From: Chryseobacterium tagetis | GTDB taxonomy: Bacteria > Bacteroidota > Bacteroidia > Flavobacteriales > Weeksellaceae | NCBI RefSeq assembly: GCF_016735585.2 | Contig: NZ_JAERSE020000003.1 | Span: 248,001-312,000, forward strand | Direction: 5' to 3' | Length of the DNA stretch: 64,000 nt | Shown: positions 25,540 through 35,048 of the stretch, piece by piece | Layout: each line of letters starts with the position of its first letter | How positions within the stretch are numbered: position 1 is the first letter of the stretch | Notes under the pieces: model-generated | The model's database searches: none | What the model saw: the letters and a program-made list of their open reading frames with translations, nothing else | What the model was told of the DNA's origin: nothing | Program-made: the position numbers and the translations under genes

Positions 25540-26200
25540 TAAAAAGCAAAGTTTTTTTTACAGAAATAGTCTGTCGATTGTTTTTATTTCCTTGTTTGTT
25601 TTAGCATTGGGAGCTCAGGCATTTTTTGGATGGAAAGAACACAATGAAGAGCTGAAAGATTTAGGGGCTCAAGAAATCAGATTTTCTTCTTATTTGGGAA
25701 GTGGCCATTTTTTCTCGGCAACTTTTGAAAATTTCCAGAGTGAATTTTTACAGATGGCACTTTACGTGATGCTTACAATCTCCTTGCGGCAGGTTGGATC
25801 GGCAGAATCAAAAGATCCGGAAAAGCAGGAAGAAGTGGATCGATTGCCTGATCGCACACGCAATGGTGCGCCTGCTCCAGTAAAAAAAGGAGGATGGCGT
25901 TTGATTCTTTATCAAAATTCGTTGTCGATCGCATTTGTAATCCTTTTTGTTTTCAGTTGGGCAGGACATCTATATGGTAGTTTTAAAGATGCCAATTTGC
26001 AAGAAACCTTACGTGGTAAACCTGAAAAAAGTTTATTGGACTTTCTTGCTGAACCCCAGTTTTGGTTTGAGACATTCCAAAATTGGCAAAGCGAATTCCT
26101 GTCGGTCGCTTCTATTGTGATTCTTACCATCTTTCTACGTCAAAAAGGATCCCCAGAATCAAAACCCGTGGATGCAGCAAATGCTGAAACAGGTAAATAG
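25532..26200 (+). CDS. DUF6766-type membrane protein with internal duplication
   Basis: 222 residues in two similar halves. Each half has a YRNSLSIVFISLF or YQNSLSIAFVILF first helix, an aromatic loop with F-E-N/T-F-Q-x-x-Q-S-E-F-L (ENFQSEFLQ; QNWQSEFLS) and a second helix ending in a T-I-x-L-R-Q motif. Four membrane helices result, with a Lys/Pro-rich linker (about 88-115) between halves. The function of the family is unknown. It overlaps the CinA-like gene upstream. Confidence 0.8.
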   Translation: MNNKKQSFFYRNSLSIVFISLFVLALGAQAFFGWKEHNEELKDLGAQEIRFSSYLGSGHFFSATFENFQSEFLQMALYVMLTISLRQVGSAESKDPEKQEEVDRLPDRTRNGAPAPVKKGGWRLILYQNSLSIAFVILFVFSWAGHLYGSFKDANLQETLRGKPEKSLLDFLAEPQFWFETFQNWQSEFLSVASIVILTIFLRQKGSPESKPVDAANAETGK

Positions 26201-26207
26201 AGCGGGT

Positions 26208-26597
26208 TTAGGTATTGAAATGATATAGAAATACTACATCCCCGATATAAGCTGGTTTAATTTGATTTTTGATTACAAGTTTAGCTTCAATAGTCACTTT
26301 TACTGTTCCGCGAAGGTTGCAGATGGATTTTGCGGTTGCTTGGAGTTGTACTTCACTATCTACAGGAACGGCTTGTCCAAATTTAAAATTTTCTATTCCA
26401 TAATTGATTTCCATTTTCACGTTTCTAACATCTGCAATCTGTTTCCAGAGATAAGGAATCAGGGATAAGGTCAGGTACCCATGCGCAATAGTTGAAGAAA
26501 AGGGACCTTCTTTCTCGGCTTTTTGCCGATCGATATGAATCCATTGATGGTCATTGGTTACCTCGGCAAAGAGATCGATCTGCTGCTGGTTAATCAT
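26208..26597 (-). CDS. MaoC-like hot-dog dehydratase, short N-terminus
   Basis: 129 residues. The MaoC/(R)-hydratase motif is clear: FAEVTNDHQWIHIDRQKAEKEGPF with catalytic Asp and His, followed by STIAHGYLTLSLIPYLW and the closing FLYHF strand. Relatives usually have 20-25 more residues before 'INQQQIDLF'; here an in-frame TAG stands four codons before the ATG, so that segment is lost or the protein is naturally short. It is convergent with the DUF6766 gene, 7 bp apart. Substrate (an enoyl-CoA-type thioester) is inferred from the family. Confidence 0.82.
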   Translation of the reverse strand: MINQQQIDLFAEVTNDHQWIHIDRQKAEKEGPFSSTIAHGYLTLSLIPYLWKQIADVRNVKMEINYGIENFKFGQAVPVDSEVQLQATAKSICNLRGTVKVTIEAKLVIKNQIKPAYIGDVVFLYHFNT

Positions 26598-27022
26598 ATG
26601 CGATTTCTAAACCCCGATCATTTTTCCCTCGTTGGATTTATATTCTTGAAATTGTTAATAATTACCATATAAACTTAGCCTAGCTTGTAATATCTGATAT
26701 AGGACAAGTTTAAATAAACAGATGATAATATCATAATTTAATAACTTATTAGCTTATAATGTTTTAGAATATTGTCTGAATCAAAATTTAAAATAAACGT
26801 TTGACATTGTTAGCGAACTCATGATTAGTCCTGCTATTTTTTGTAAATTGTTTCTAAAATAAATTCTTTGAAATTTAGATAGATTTTAGTTAGGATTAGA
26901 TTCATATTTCAAAATGTTTCTTTATTCAATTTTAAAACTTATGCGTGAAACAGCTAAATTTCAACGATTAATAATCCTAAAACTGATAACTTTGTTAGCT
27001 AATTATTAAAGTTTAATCAACT
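26598..27022. other. Intergenic region between divergent genes, no gene seen
   Basis: These 425 bp are very AT-rich and hold no supportable ORF. They should contain the promoters of the leftward MaoC gene and the rightward histidine kinase. TAATATCTGATATA at about 26688 is a short palindromic stretch. No clear TAnnTTTG element could be fixed. Confidence 0.4.
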
Positions 27023-28885
27023 ATGACGGAACCTGAGAATACAGAACGCTTGGTAAGTGAGAATGAAGCGTTAAAGCGCCGCGTGGAAGAATTAACGGAC
27101 TTTATTGAAAATGGAAGTATGCCTCTGCACTGGGTGAATGGTGAAGGGGTAATTATATGGGCCAACCAGGCGGAATTAAATCTATTGGGGTATCAAAAAG
27201 AAGAGTATATCGGTTTTCCCATCCAGAATTTTCATGCAGATAGTGAAGTAATAGAAAATCTTTTAAATAAGTTATCTAATTACGAAACTGTACAGGATTT
27301 TCCAGCACGGTTAAAATGTAAAAACGGAGATATCAAATATGTGTCAATAAGCTCAAATGTTTTTCAGCAGGATAATAAATTTATTCACACGCGTTGTTTT
27401 ACAAAAGACATCACTGAGCTAGTACTGGAAGAAAAAAGAAAAAGCGAATACCAACAAAAACTTATAGAAAATGAGGAGCGGCTTAGGTTAGCAATCACAG
27501 CATCAAATTTGGGAACTTGGGATCTCGATTTTACGACTGGAATAATGCAAATTTCCAGTGAAATGCAAACTATGCTGGGAATTGATTTTGACAGGGACGA
27601 TAGCGGAATAATATTGAATTATGTGTATCCGGACGATAAGAAAGCTGTCAGTGACTTTGTTTCTAAATTGAAACATGGCAAAGTAATAGGACCATTTGAT
27701 TTTGTTTGCAGGTTTCTTAAATCTAGAAACATTATGATATGGATCAAAGTTCAGGGAACAACGTACATGAATTTAGAGAATGAAATCCAACGAATGATCG
27801 GCTGTGTTCTGGATATTACTGATATAAAAAATTCAGAAGAAAAAAATGCCAAATTGGTATCTATTGTTAATTCGTCTTATGACGCGATTGTAAGTAAAAC
27901 CCTGAATGGTATTGTAAGCAGCTGGAATGCAGCTGCGGAGGATATGTTCGGATACGATGCTAAGGATATGTTAGGACAGCCTATCTTGAGGATAATTCCT
28001 GAAGATAGACTTGAGGAGGAAGATTTTATTTTGGAGAGGATGCGGGCAGGAGAGCCTATCAACCATTTTGAAACAAAAAGGATAACAAAAATTGGTAAAT
28101 TGCTGGACGTGTCTTTGACGATATCACCTATCAGGAATGAATCTGGAGAAATTACGGGAATATCCAAGATTGTAAGAGACATTTCAGAAAAGAAACAGGA
28201 AGAAAGGCGAAAGAATGATTTTGTTTCTATGGTCAGTCACGAGCTCAAAACACCTCTTACTTCCATTTTATTATGCGCGCAGGCAATGCAGCGAAATTTC
28301 CAAAATGGAAATATAGATTTAGGCAATAAATTAGCACAAAGGATAGAAATTCAATCTAAAAGAATGACTTCGATGATACAGGACTTTCTTAGTTTAGCTA
28401 GAATAGGAGAAGGGAAAATACAATTGCGCTTCGAGCAGTTTCAATTATTGGGGTTAATTGAAGAAGTCGTTGACGAAGCCAGATATATCAGCAATAAACA
28501 TGTGATTAAAATTAATTGTAATGATTCATTTGAAGTTCTGGCTGACAGGGATAAAATCGGACAGGTACTTACTAATTTGCTGAGTAATGCGGTAAAGTAT
28601 TCACCTCGAGGTGGGACAGTTATAATAGGCTGTGAAAAAATAGATGAAGGGAATATCAATATTTACGTCAGTGACCAAGGCGTGGGAATCAGTAAATCGG
28701 ATCAGAAAAAGCTTTTTAATCGGTTTTTTAGAGTAGAAAAAGAAGAAATTGCACACATATCAGGCTTCGGTATCGGACTTTTTATCGTAGCTGAAGTACT
28801 ACATTATCATAATACGAATATTCAGGTAGAAAGTACTATAGGTGAAGGTTCAAAATTTCATTTTATTTTGGAAAACAAGGGATAA
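27023..28885 (+). CDS. Cytosolic PAS-domain sensor histidine kinase
   Basis: 620 residues without membrane helices. A short coiled coil (residues 1-25) leads into three PAS domains (about 25-140, 150-270, 275-395; the third ends in a PAC-like GISKIVRDISEKKQEE linker). Then HisKA with MVSHELKTPLTS (His about 406) and HATPase_c with N-box NLLSNAVKYSPRGG, G1 DQGVGIS and G2 GFGIGLFIV. No response regulator is adjacent, so it is an orphan kinase. Cytosolic PAS kinases often sense redox, light or small molecules. The neighbours (DUF892, YtxH, catalase) suggest a stress input; this is inference. Confidence 0.92.
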   Translation: MTEPENTERLVSENEALKRRVEELTDFIENGSMPLHWVNGEGVIIWANQAELNLLGYQKEEYIGFPIQNFHADSEVIENLLNKLSNYETVQDFPARLKCKNGDIKYVSISSNVFQQDNKFIHTRCFTKDITELVLEEKRKSEYQQKLIENEERLRLAITASNLGTWDLDFTTGIMQISSEMQTMLGIDFDRDDSGIILNYVYPDDKKAVSDFVSKLKHGKVIGPFDFVCRFLKSRNIMIWIKVQGTTYMNLENEIQRMIGCVLDITDIKNSEEKNAKLVSIVNSSYDAIVSKTLNGIVSSWNAAAEDMFGYDAKDMLGQPILRIIPEDRLEEEDFILERMRAGEPINHFETKRITKIGKLLDVSLTISPIRNESGEITGISKIVRDISEKKQEERRKNDFVSMVSHELKTPLTSILLCAQAMQRNFQNGNIDLGNKLAQRIEIQSKRMTSMIQDFLSLARIGEGKIQLRFEQFQLLGLIEEVVDEARYISNKHVIKINCNDSFEVLADRDKIGQVLTNLLSNAVKYSPRGGTVIIGCEKIDEGNINIYVSDQGVGISKSDQKKLFNRFFRVEKEEIAHISGFGIGLFIVAEVLHYHNTNIQVESTIGEGSKFHFILENKG

Positions 28886-29027
28886 ATGATTCGGTATGTC
28901 TAAGTAAGCTAAGCCTTTCCGATTATTACCTAAACTTTCCTTTTATTAGCAAGAGTGATTGGATTGGTATATTAATTGTATTTTTTTTATAAGTATACAG
29001 TTACAAACCACTTAAAATAAATATATA

Positions 29028-29378
29028 ATGTGCAGCGAAAAAAATAACAAAACGGGCTTAGTTCTGGGAATGCTAGCAGGTGCTGCTATTGGGGCTCTTG
29101 CAGGGGTATTATTTGCTCCCAGTAGTGGAGAAGAGACAAGAAAGAAAATAAAGAAGAATTCAGACGATTTAAAAGATCAAGCGAAGAATAAATATGGGGA
29201 ACTTACCGACGCTCTAAAGGAGCAGTATAACAATGTTTCTTCAAGTGTTAAAGGGACGGCAAATAATGTAGCTAATTCGGTGACGGATGCCTATGATAAA
29301 TTAAAAGGTCAGATTACATCCAAAGCGGAAGATTTTAAAGTAGGAGCCGAGTCAAAACTAAATGATCTTAAAAAGTAA
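29028..29378 (+). CDS. YtxH-domain protein
   Basis: 116 residues. An N-terminal Gly/Ala-rich membrane helix, LVLGMLAGAAIGALAGVLFAP, is followed by the YtxH signature SSGEETRKKIKK and a long Lys/Asp/Ala-rich amphipathic helical tail (LEA-like; NVSSSVKGTANNVANSV) to the end. Such proteins are common general-stress membrane proteins of unknown mechanism. It lies 142 bp after the PAS kinase on the same strand. Confidence 0.88.
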   Translation: MCSEKNNKTGLVLGMLAGAAIGALAGVLFAPSSGEETRKKIKKNSDDLKDQAKNKYGELTDALKEQYNNVSSSVKGTANNVANSVTDAYDKLKGQITSKAEDFKVGAESKLNDLKK

Positions 29379-29762
29379 TATTTAATTTCCAATTTATTAT
29401 TATCTCAGAAAAGTTAGTGGGTGACAAATTGTTATACAAATTTATTCTAATTATGTTAAATTGTTTCTAGGATCCAGATGCTTTTTATTGTAAATTCCTT
29501 ACTTTTGAGAGCGGACTGCTCATAGTAGTAACGAACAAGAATAGTATATATCCAATGAATGTAATGGTTTCTTTCATCAATAAAAAGAAAATAGATTATA
29601 GAAAGAGTAGTATGTCAAGCTGTCCAGAACAATCAAAAAAAGACTGGGGATTAATCTTTTCGTAGGTGCTAAATTTTATTATTGAGTCTCCTTCTGACTT
29701 GAAAAAATTATTATCATGATTCTCCGATTATCCTGTCTTTTTCCTGAAATTAAGTATTAATT
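29379..29762. other. Intergenic region, nothing recognised
   Basis: 384 bp of AT-rich sequence between the YtxH gene and the end of a convergent hypothetical gene. No ORF with coding character and no strong hairpin was seen. Confidence 0.4.
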
Positions 29763-30164
29763 TTAGAATGTGTTTTTACTTTTCCAACTTGCCCAGCCAA
29801 TTTCATGATATAGTTCTTGTTGTAGAGATTCATATATTTTTTTGAAATGAATTGCTCTTTCAATTGTTTTTGCTGGTATTTTAATTTTGGCTTCGCATTG
29901 TATCGTCGTCATGTAGATTTTTCTTCCGGATTCCTCAAAAGGCTCAATTCTGCACTGTGTATCTGTAAATTGTTTCCACTCGTACATTTCCTGCCAAAAT
30001 CCATTCTCTTCGATCTGTTTTTTAACAGCATATATTTCAGATTGTGTTGGAAGAAATTTATTGTATTTACTTCGGTTCTTAGTTTTTACCCTGTTGGAAG
30101 ATAAGCGCATAAAGAAATGAACACATAATATAAAAATAACAATTAAAAAAATTCTTAAAATCAT
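29763..30164 (-). CDS. Hypothetical membrane-anchored protein, 133 residues
   Basis: An N-terminal hydrophobic helix (MILRIFLIVIFILCVHFF, residues 1-18) anchors a soluble domain with FWQEMYEWKQFTDTQC, a pair of cysteines (TQC and TIQC) and a Trp-containing end (IGWASWKSKNTF). No family is recognised. It is convergent with the YtxH gene and transcribed away from the catalase gene. Confidence 0.6.
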   Translation of the reverse strand: MILRIFLIVIFILCVHFFMRLSSNRVKTKNRSKYNKFLPTQSEIYAVKKQIEENGFWQEMYEWKQFTDTQCRIEPFEESGRKIYMTTIQCEAKIKIPAKTIERAIHFKKIYESLQQELYHEIGWASWKSKNTF

Positions 30165-30589
30165 ATAAAGGTGTATTTATATTTTTATAAATAACAATTA
30201 GGTATAGATTTGGACAATCATCGGGAGATAGTCTCTTTCCTTACGTAAAGCAGCATCTGTCGCTTTTTTTCAAATGTACAAAATTGAAATTTTATATTAA
30301 AATCACAAATGTTAATTTTTTCGTGGCTGTTCCAGACTTAAAAATTTATTTAAAAAGCAACAGCAATAAATTATTTTGGATCTTCGGTCTATAAAGAATT
30401 TGTGTAAAAAATTATTTGGTATGTACGTTTTGAATAAAGATCACCAAAAATGTTCAGTTAACGATTATAAATATAAAATAACAAAGGTCAAAAACTTTTT
30501 CTCAGTGTATAGTAAAAGTGAATTTGTCAAGCGGCGCAATATTTGCTTTTTTTTAATTACCAAAATATTAATTACTTAAACATCAAATC
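30165..30589. other. Upstream region of the catalase gene, no gene supported
   Basis: 425 bp. A 67-codon frame at 30376 starts at TTG, is lysine- and phenylalanine-rich and shows no known motif, so it is not called. The last 60 bp before the catalase ATG include GCAATATTTGC, a partial match to a -7 element. Confidence 0.35.
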
Positions 30590-32737
30590 ATGGCAGACAA
30601 CAAATCAAAAAAGGGAAAATCCGGTGGAAATGGAGAAAATCCAAAAACGGTATACATCGATCATCATCTGATTGATAATACCAAACAAGTGTTAACGACA
30701 AATGACGGTGTTCCACTATATGACAATAACAATACACTTAGAGCTGGAGAGAGGGGGCCGTCATTACAGCAAGATAATATCTATTTTGATAAGCTGATGC
30801 ATTTTGATCGTGAACGTATCCCTGAAAGGGTTGTTCATGCACGGGGGTCTGGTGCCCACGGTGTTTTTGAAGCTACCGAGGATATTTCCCAGTACACAAC
30901 TGCGGCTTTCTTGAAAAAGGGAACTGTGACACCGCTGTTCGCAAGATTTTCAACGGTAGCAGGGTTTAAGGGATCTACTGATCTTGCGAGGGATGTAAGA
31001 GGCTTTTCAGTTAAATTTTATACTCAAGAAGGAAATTATGATTTAGTGGGAAATAATATTCCTGTTTTTTTTATTCAGGACGCGATGAACTTTCCTGATG
31101 TTATACATGCTGTAAAACCTGAGCCTAACAAGGAAATTCCACAGGCAGCTTCCGCACATGACACATTTTGGGACTTTATTTCCCTGATGCCAGAAGCTGC
31201 CCATATGACCATGTGGGTTATGTCTGATCGTGCTATTCCAAGAAGTCTCCGGATGATGGAAGGATTTGGAGTTCATACTTTTAAGTTTGTGAATATTGAA
31301 GGAAAAGCGACATTTGTGAAATTTCATTGGAAACCTCGCTTAGGTGTTCATTCTGTTGCTTGGAATGAGGCTCAGAAAATATCGGGTTTTGATGCTGATT
31401 TTCATAGAAGGGATCTTTGGGATGCCATTGAAAATGGAGATTTTCCACAATGGGACTTAGGGGTTCAGTTGATACCGGAAGAGGATGAAATGAAATATTC
31501 TTTTGATATTTTAGATCCGACCAAAATAGTTCCAGAAGAATTAGTTCCCATTAAGATTGTTGGGACAATGACGCTAAACCGTAATCCCGAGAATTTCTTT
31601 GCCGAAACTGAGCAGGTTGCCTTTGATCCCGGCAGATTGGTTCCCGGTATAGATGTCTCTGATGATCCTCTTTTGCAGGGAAGAATCTTTTCGTATATGG
31701 ATACCCAGAACTATCGCCTTGGAGGTCCAAATTTCCATGAGTTGCCAATTAACCGCTCTATAAATGGGAAACATAATAATCAAAAAGATGGTTTCTCAAG
31801 AACAGATATTTTAAAAGGGGAGGTTAGTTATTTTCCTAATAGTAAGGCTGAGGGTTGTCCATATCATGCCATGCTAAAAGGTGAGAAAGGATATGAGTCC
31901 CATAAACAGCCTGTAAGTGGTACTAAGGTCAGAGTACGTTCCGATTCCTTCGCTGACCATTTTACACAGGCAAGGTTGTTTTTCAATTCACAAAGCTCAG
32001 AGGAGCAGGATCATATCGTCAATGCGCTCAGTTTTGAGCTTTCCAAGGTAAATGATGTTAATATACGAAATCGGGAATTAGCTATACTTAATCAGATAGA
32101 CCAAAATCTGGCAAAAAATGTTGGCGTGAACTTGGGGCTTGTTCCTCTAGGTAATCTTGATGAGTTAACACTAAAATTTGCTCGACAAAACCATCCTAAC
32201 TATCCTATTATACCTAAAAAGCCAGAAGTAGAGCATTCTCCTGAATTGAGTATGCATGTTAAAGCCGGTCAAGGTACAATTAAGACACGAAAGGTCGCTT
32301 TTTTGGTTGATAATGGAGCCAGCAAAGCCTCAATAGATAAAATGAAAGCTGCACTTGTAAATGAAGGTGCACAAGCCATCCTAATAGCTCCACATGTTGG
32401 TAAAATACATTTCAAAGAGGGGGCAGAAGAAGAGATTCAGCATTCTTATCTCACCGAAGCTTCTGTATGTTATGATGCTTTCTATACCCCTGATGGTGAT
32501 TCAGTAAAAACACTTAATGATAATCCAGATTACCTACAATTTATTAATGAAGGCTATCGTCATTGTAAAGCATTGGCGTTCGCCAAAGATGCAGAAGGAT
32601 TGGCTAAAAAATCGTTTGTTGAAAAAGATAAAGGAGTCATCTTCGAGAGCAAAGATAATTTGGTGCAGGATTTCATCAGTGTTATGAAAGGACACCGAGT
32701 GTGGGAAAGAGAGAAATCAAGGAAAGTACCATCTTAA
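30590..32737 (+). CDS. katE: Large-subunit (clade II, HPII/KatE-type) catalase
   Basis: 715 residues, the length of large catalases. Catalytic residues are present: distal His83 in RVVHARGSGAH, the Asn of LVGNN (about 155-156) and proximal haem-ligand Tyr369 in FSYMDTQNYRLG. The C-terminal 150 residues (from RKVAFLVDNGASKASIDKM) form the DJ-1/PfpI-like domain that marks clade II. A lysine-rich tail (MADNKSKKGK) precedes the core. It converts H2O2 to water and oxygen. It is monocistronic with a strong terminator. A scar of its first codons is present at 23421. Confidence 0.95.
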   Translation: MADNKSKKGKSGGNGENPKTVYIDHHLIDNTKQVLTTNDGVPLYDNNNTLRAGERGPSLQQDNIYFDKLMHFDRERIPERVVHARGSGAHGVFEATEDISQYTTAAFLKKGTVTPLFARFSTVAGFKGSTDLARDVRGFSVKFYTQEGNYDLVGNNIPVFFIQDAMNFPDVIHAVKPEPNKEIPQAASAHDTFWDFISLMPEAAHMTMWVMSDRAIPRSLRMMEGFGVHTFKFVNIEGKATFVKFHWKPRLGVHSVAWNEAQKISGFDADFHRRDLWDAIENGDFPQWDLGVQLIPEEDEMKYSFDILDPTKIVPEELVPIKIVGTMTLNRNPENFFAETEQVAFDPGRLVPGIDVSDDPLLQGRIFSYMDTQNYRLGGPNFHELPINRSINGKHNNQKDGFSRTDILKGEVSYFPNSKAEGCPYHAMLKGEKGYESHKQPVSGTKVRVRSDSFADHFTQARLFFNSQSSEEQDHIVNALSFELSKVNDVNIRNRELAILNQIDQNLAKNVGVNLGLVPLGNLDELTLKFARQNHPNYPIIPKKPEVEHSPELSMHVKAGQGTIKTRKVAFLVDNGASKASIDKMKAALVNEGAQAILIAPHVGKIHFKEGAEEEIQHSYLTEASVCYDAFYTPDGDSVKTLNDNPDYLQFINEGYRHCKALAFAKDAEGLAKKSFVEKDKGVIFESKDNLVQDFISVMKGHRVWEREKSRKVPS

Positions 32738-32744
32738 TCAGCTA

Positions 32745-32777
32745 ATAACATAGCTTCTCTTTGAGAAGCTATGTTAT
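32745..32777. terminator. Terminator of the catalase gene
   Basis: ATAACATAGCTTCTC (32745-32759) and GAGAAGCTATGTTAT (32763-32777) form a perfect 15-bp stem with a TTT loop, starting 7 bp past the catalase stop codon. Confidence 0.8.
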
Positions 32778-33190
32778 ATATGTACTTTATATGAAATTGA
32801 ATATTAATCAGTGGATACCAACGGACCGATTTTCAAAGTGAAGAAAAAGAACCTGAGATAAAAATTTCGGAAGCTCTGAGATTTAGAATACAGTTAAAAT
32901 AACATTCGGGGGCAGAAAATAGGTTCTATCATTACCGGAGGTGTAGATGTAGGAGCGAGTAATGATTTAAAAACTAGACTGTGCTGGAACGGAGACTTTG
33001 TACATGAACAGTAATGTGAAAGCAAGAATATACGCAGATTCGGCGATCATCACATAAGATGACGCAGAACGTAGTGATCGGTTCATTCATGCAATTGTCA
33101 ACATATAGTTTGGGTCCTTAAGTTGGAAATAAATGCATAAAACTCTTTGATAAAAAAGAAAACACTCAATCACTTAAAAAATAAAATGCG
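32778..33190. other. Non-coding or decayed sequence
   Basis: About 410 bp without a sustained frame. A short stretch near 32935 reads IGSIITGGVDVGASNDLKTR, which has coding flavour but no start or continuation; it may be debris of a lost gene. Confidence 0.3.
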
Positions 33191-33637
33191 ATGGAATTTC
33201 ACAAAAATCTTCTGGAATACATCAGTCAGTCTCTCATGACGGCAGATGAAACAATTGGGGTTGCAGAATCTGTAACCTCGGGATGTCTACAGCTGGCTTT
33301 ATCTCAGATGCCAAATGCATCACAGGTTTATAAAGGCGGAATGACAGCGTATACTTTACCTATGAAAGTAAAATTACTGAATGTGGATAAAGAAGAATCA
33401 GAAGCATGTGACTGTGTTTCGGAAAAAATTGCGGAAACAATGGCTTTCTATTACAAAGGCAAAATTATTTATACTAATACTCTTGAACTGCATCCCAAAA
33501 CACAGGCTCTGAATGCTCAATTATATTACACTGAGTTCATTTTGGGTTGTTTTAAAACAGAAATCAATAAAAATACTGAAGCCAAAACAAAACTGGGACT
33601 GAAAAAAAATAAAGATGCAAGAATTAAAGTTAGCTGA
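33191..33637 (+). pseudogene. CinA-like protein with an internal in-frame deletion
   Basis: The first 85 residues match the CinA_C family (GVAESVTSGCLQLALSQ, then YKGGMTAYTLPMKVKLLNV). After SEKIAETMA the frame jumps directly to FYYKGKIIYTNTLELHP, skipping the roughly 30-residue block with the VTGxxxP motif that is present in the paralog at 25048. The frame is kept and runs to the stop, with the last 23 bp overlapping the SDR gene. Loss of a core strand and part of the active site makes enzyme activity doubtful. Whether it is a dead gene or a recent deletion allele cannot be told. Confidence 0.65.
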
Positions 33638-34367
33638 CAAGTCGGTTCTCATTACCGGAGCAGACAGTGGCATCGGGAAAGCAGTAGCATTACTTGCAGC
33701 AAAGGAAGGAGCAGATGTGGCTATTATCTATCATGAAGATGATGAGGGAGCGGAGAAAACAAAAAAAGAGATTGAAAACCTGGGCAGAAAATGCAGATTG
33801 TTTTCAGGAGACATCAATGATTATGAATTTTGTGAAAAGACAGTTGCTGCATTAATTTCAGAATGGGGAAAGATTAATATCCTCATCAACAATGCGGGAA
33901 CTCAGTTTCCTGCAGAACGTATTCAGGATCTTGAAGAAGAAAATATTCGTAAAACATTTGATACCAATATCATTGGGATGATCTTGTTGACTAAAGTGGT
34001 ATTTCCTTATTTACAAGAAGGAGATTCTATCATCAATACAACTTCCGCAGTCGCTTATGAGGGACATCCGGAATTGTTGGATTATGCAGCAACAAAAGGA
34101 GCCATTGTTTCTTTCACCCGTTCCTTAGCATTACAGGCAAAACCAAAAGGAATAAGAGTAAATGCAGTTGCTCCGGGACCAGTGGCAACACCGCTTACAA
34201 AAGAAACTTTTGATGAAAAAGAAGAAGATCCAGGAAAACCTCCTTTGGAGAGAAAGGCAACTCCCGAAGAAGTGGCGGAAAGCTTTTTGTTTCTGGTATC
34301 TGAAGGAGCGGCTCAGATTACAGGACAGGTTCTTCATCCAAATGGAGGTCTGATTGTCAACGGATAA
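33615..34367 (+). CDS. SDR oxidoreductase (general-stress / glucose-dehydrogenase-like)
   Basis: 250 residues. Rossmann motif TGADSGIGKA (residues about 14-23), NNAG in ILINNAGTQF, catalytic Ser in INTTSAVAYEG, and YAATKGA with catalytic Tyr and Lys. The region after it, RVNAVAPGPVATPL, and the terminal ITGQVLHPNGG are typical of classical SDRs close to YhdF/YdaD-type stress proteins. Those relatives are usually about 40 residues longer at the N-terminus, so this is a short version. The start overlaps the damaged CinA-like gene, implying co-translation. Substrate unknown. Confidence 0.87.
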   Translation: MQELKLADKSVLITGADSGIGKAVALLAAKEGADVAIIYHEDDEGAEKTKKEIENLGRKCRLFSGDINDYEFCEKTVAALISEWGKINILINNAGTQFPAERIQDLEEENIRKTFDTNIIGMILLTKVVFPYLQEGDSIINTTSAVAYEGHPELLDYAATKGAIVSFTRSLALQAKPKGIRVNAVAPGPVATPLTKETFDEKEEDPGKPPLERKATPEEVAESFLFLVSEGAAQITGQVLHPNGGLIVNG

Positions 34368-34433
34368 TATATAAACAAGAAATCAGACAGAAACTCCGTA
34401 TAAGGTCTTATCATTAAATTTAACATTGATCAT

Positions 34434-35048
34434 ATGAAGCCTAAAGAACTTTTCGGAGTACCGATTCAAAAGAAGGGAAGCTATCATGATACGGAAGCTA
34501 AGAAAAGTTATACAGATCCGGAACAGGTGAATGAAGAATTCAATACCTTAAAGGAAAGATTCATGTTGATCAACAACTGGAAAAGCTATTGTGGGGAAGG
34601 TTTTGCAGATTTTAAGCTTTTCAATTCAGAAGGTAGAATGGTGGAGCGATTTCCGTTAATTGGTGATTATATCAGAATAGACATTCCGGGACCGGGAACC
34701 GTGGAAGCCAAAGGGTATGACTGGGTTGAAATCACAGATCTTTTTGAAGAACAGACTCATGGCATTTGCCTAGATTTTATGATGATGACCTGTAGACCTT
34801 CGAAGAATCCTCAGGATAAAACCTCAGAACATATTGTACATTTTTATTCTGATCATGCTACTTCCACTTTTGGAATATTTAAAGGAAGAGACTTTATAGA
34901 GGCTGGAATATATGGAAGAAATGAAACTCCCAATATGGATGCGGAGTTCATAGATAAAGCCAGAAACCTGATGATTGCAGCAGGTGGAATGATCGGGATT
35001 TCAAAGATTCAGTGGAAGACACTGGTGGATGGTTTTCTGGATTTCTAA
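34434..35048 (+). CDS. Conserved-looking hypothetical protein, 204 residues
   Basis: Soluble, with no signal peptide. Features include LFGVPIQKKGSYHDTEAKK at the N-terminus, IDIPGPGTVEAKGYDWVEI in the middle, EHIVHFYSDHATSTFGIF (two histidines and an aspartate) and IGISKIQWKTLVDGFLDF at the end. The frame is clean and codon use matches neighbours. It lies 66 bp after the SDR gene on the same strand and is probably co-transcribed. No function is proposed. Confidence 0.7.
   Translation: MKPKELFGVPIQKKGSYHDTEAKKSYTDPEQVNEEFNTLKERFMLINNWKSYCGEGFADFKLFNSEGRMVERFPLIGDYIRIDIPGPGTVEAKGYDWVEITDLFEEQTHGICLDFMMMTCRPSKNPQDKTSEHIVHFYSDHATSTFGIFKGRDFIEAGIYGRNETPNMDAEFIDKARNLMIAAGGMIGISKIQWKTLVDGFLDF

Noticed and set aside
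30376..30579. 67-codon frame upstream of catalase
   Set aside because: TTG start, no motif, composition of AT-rich non-coding DNA.
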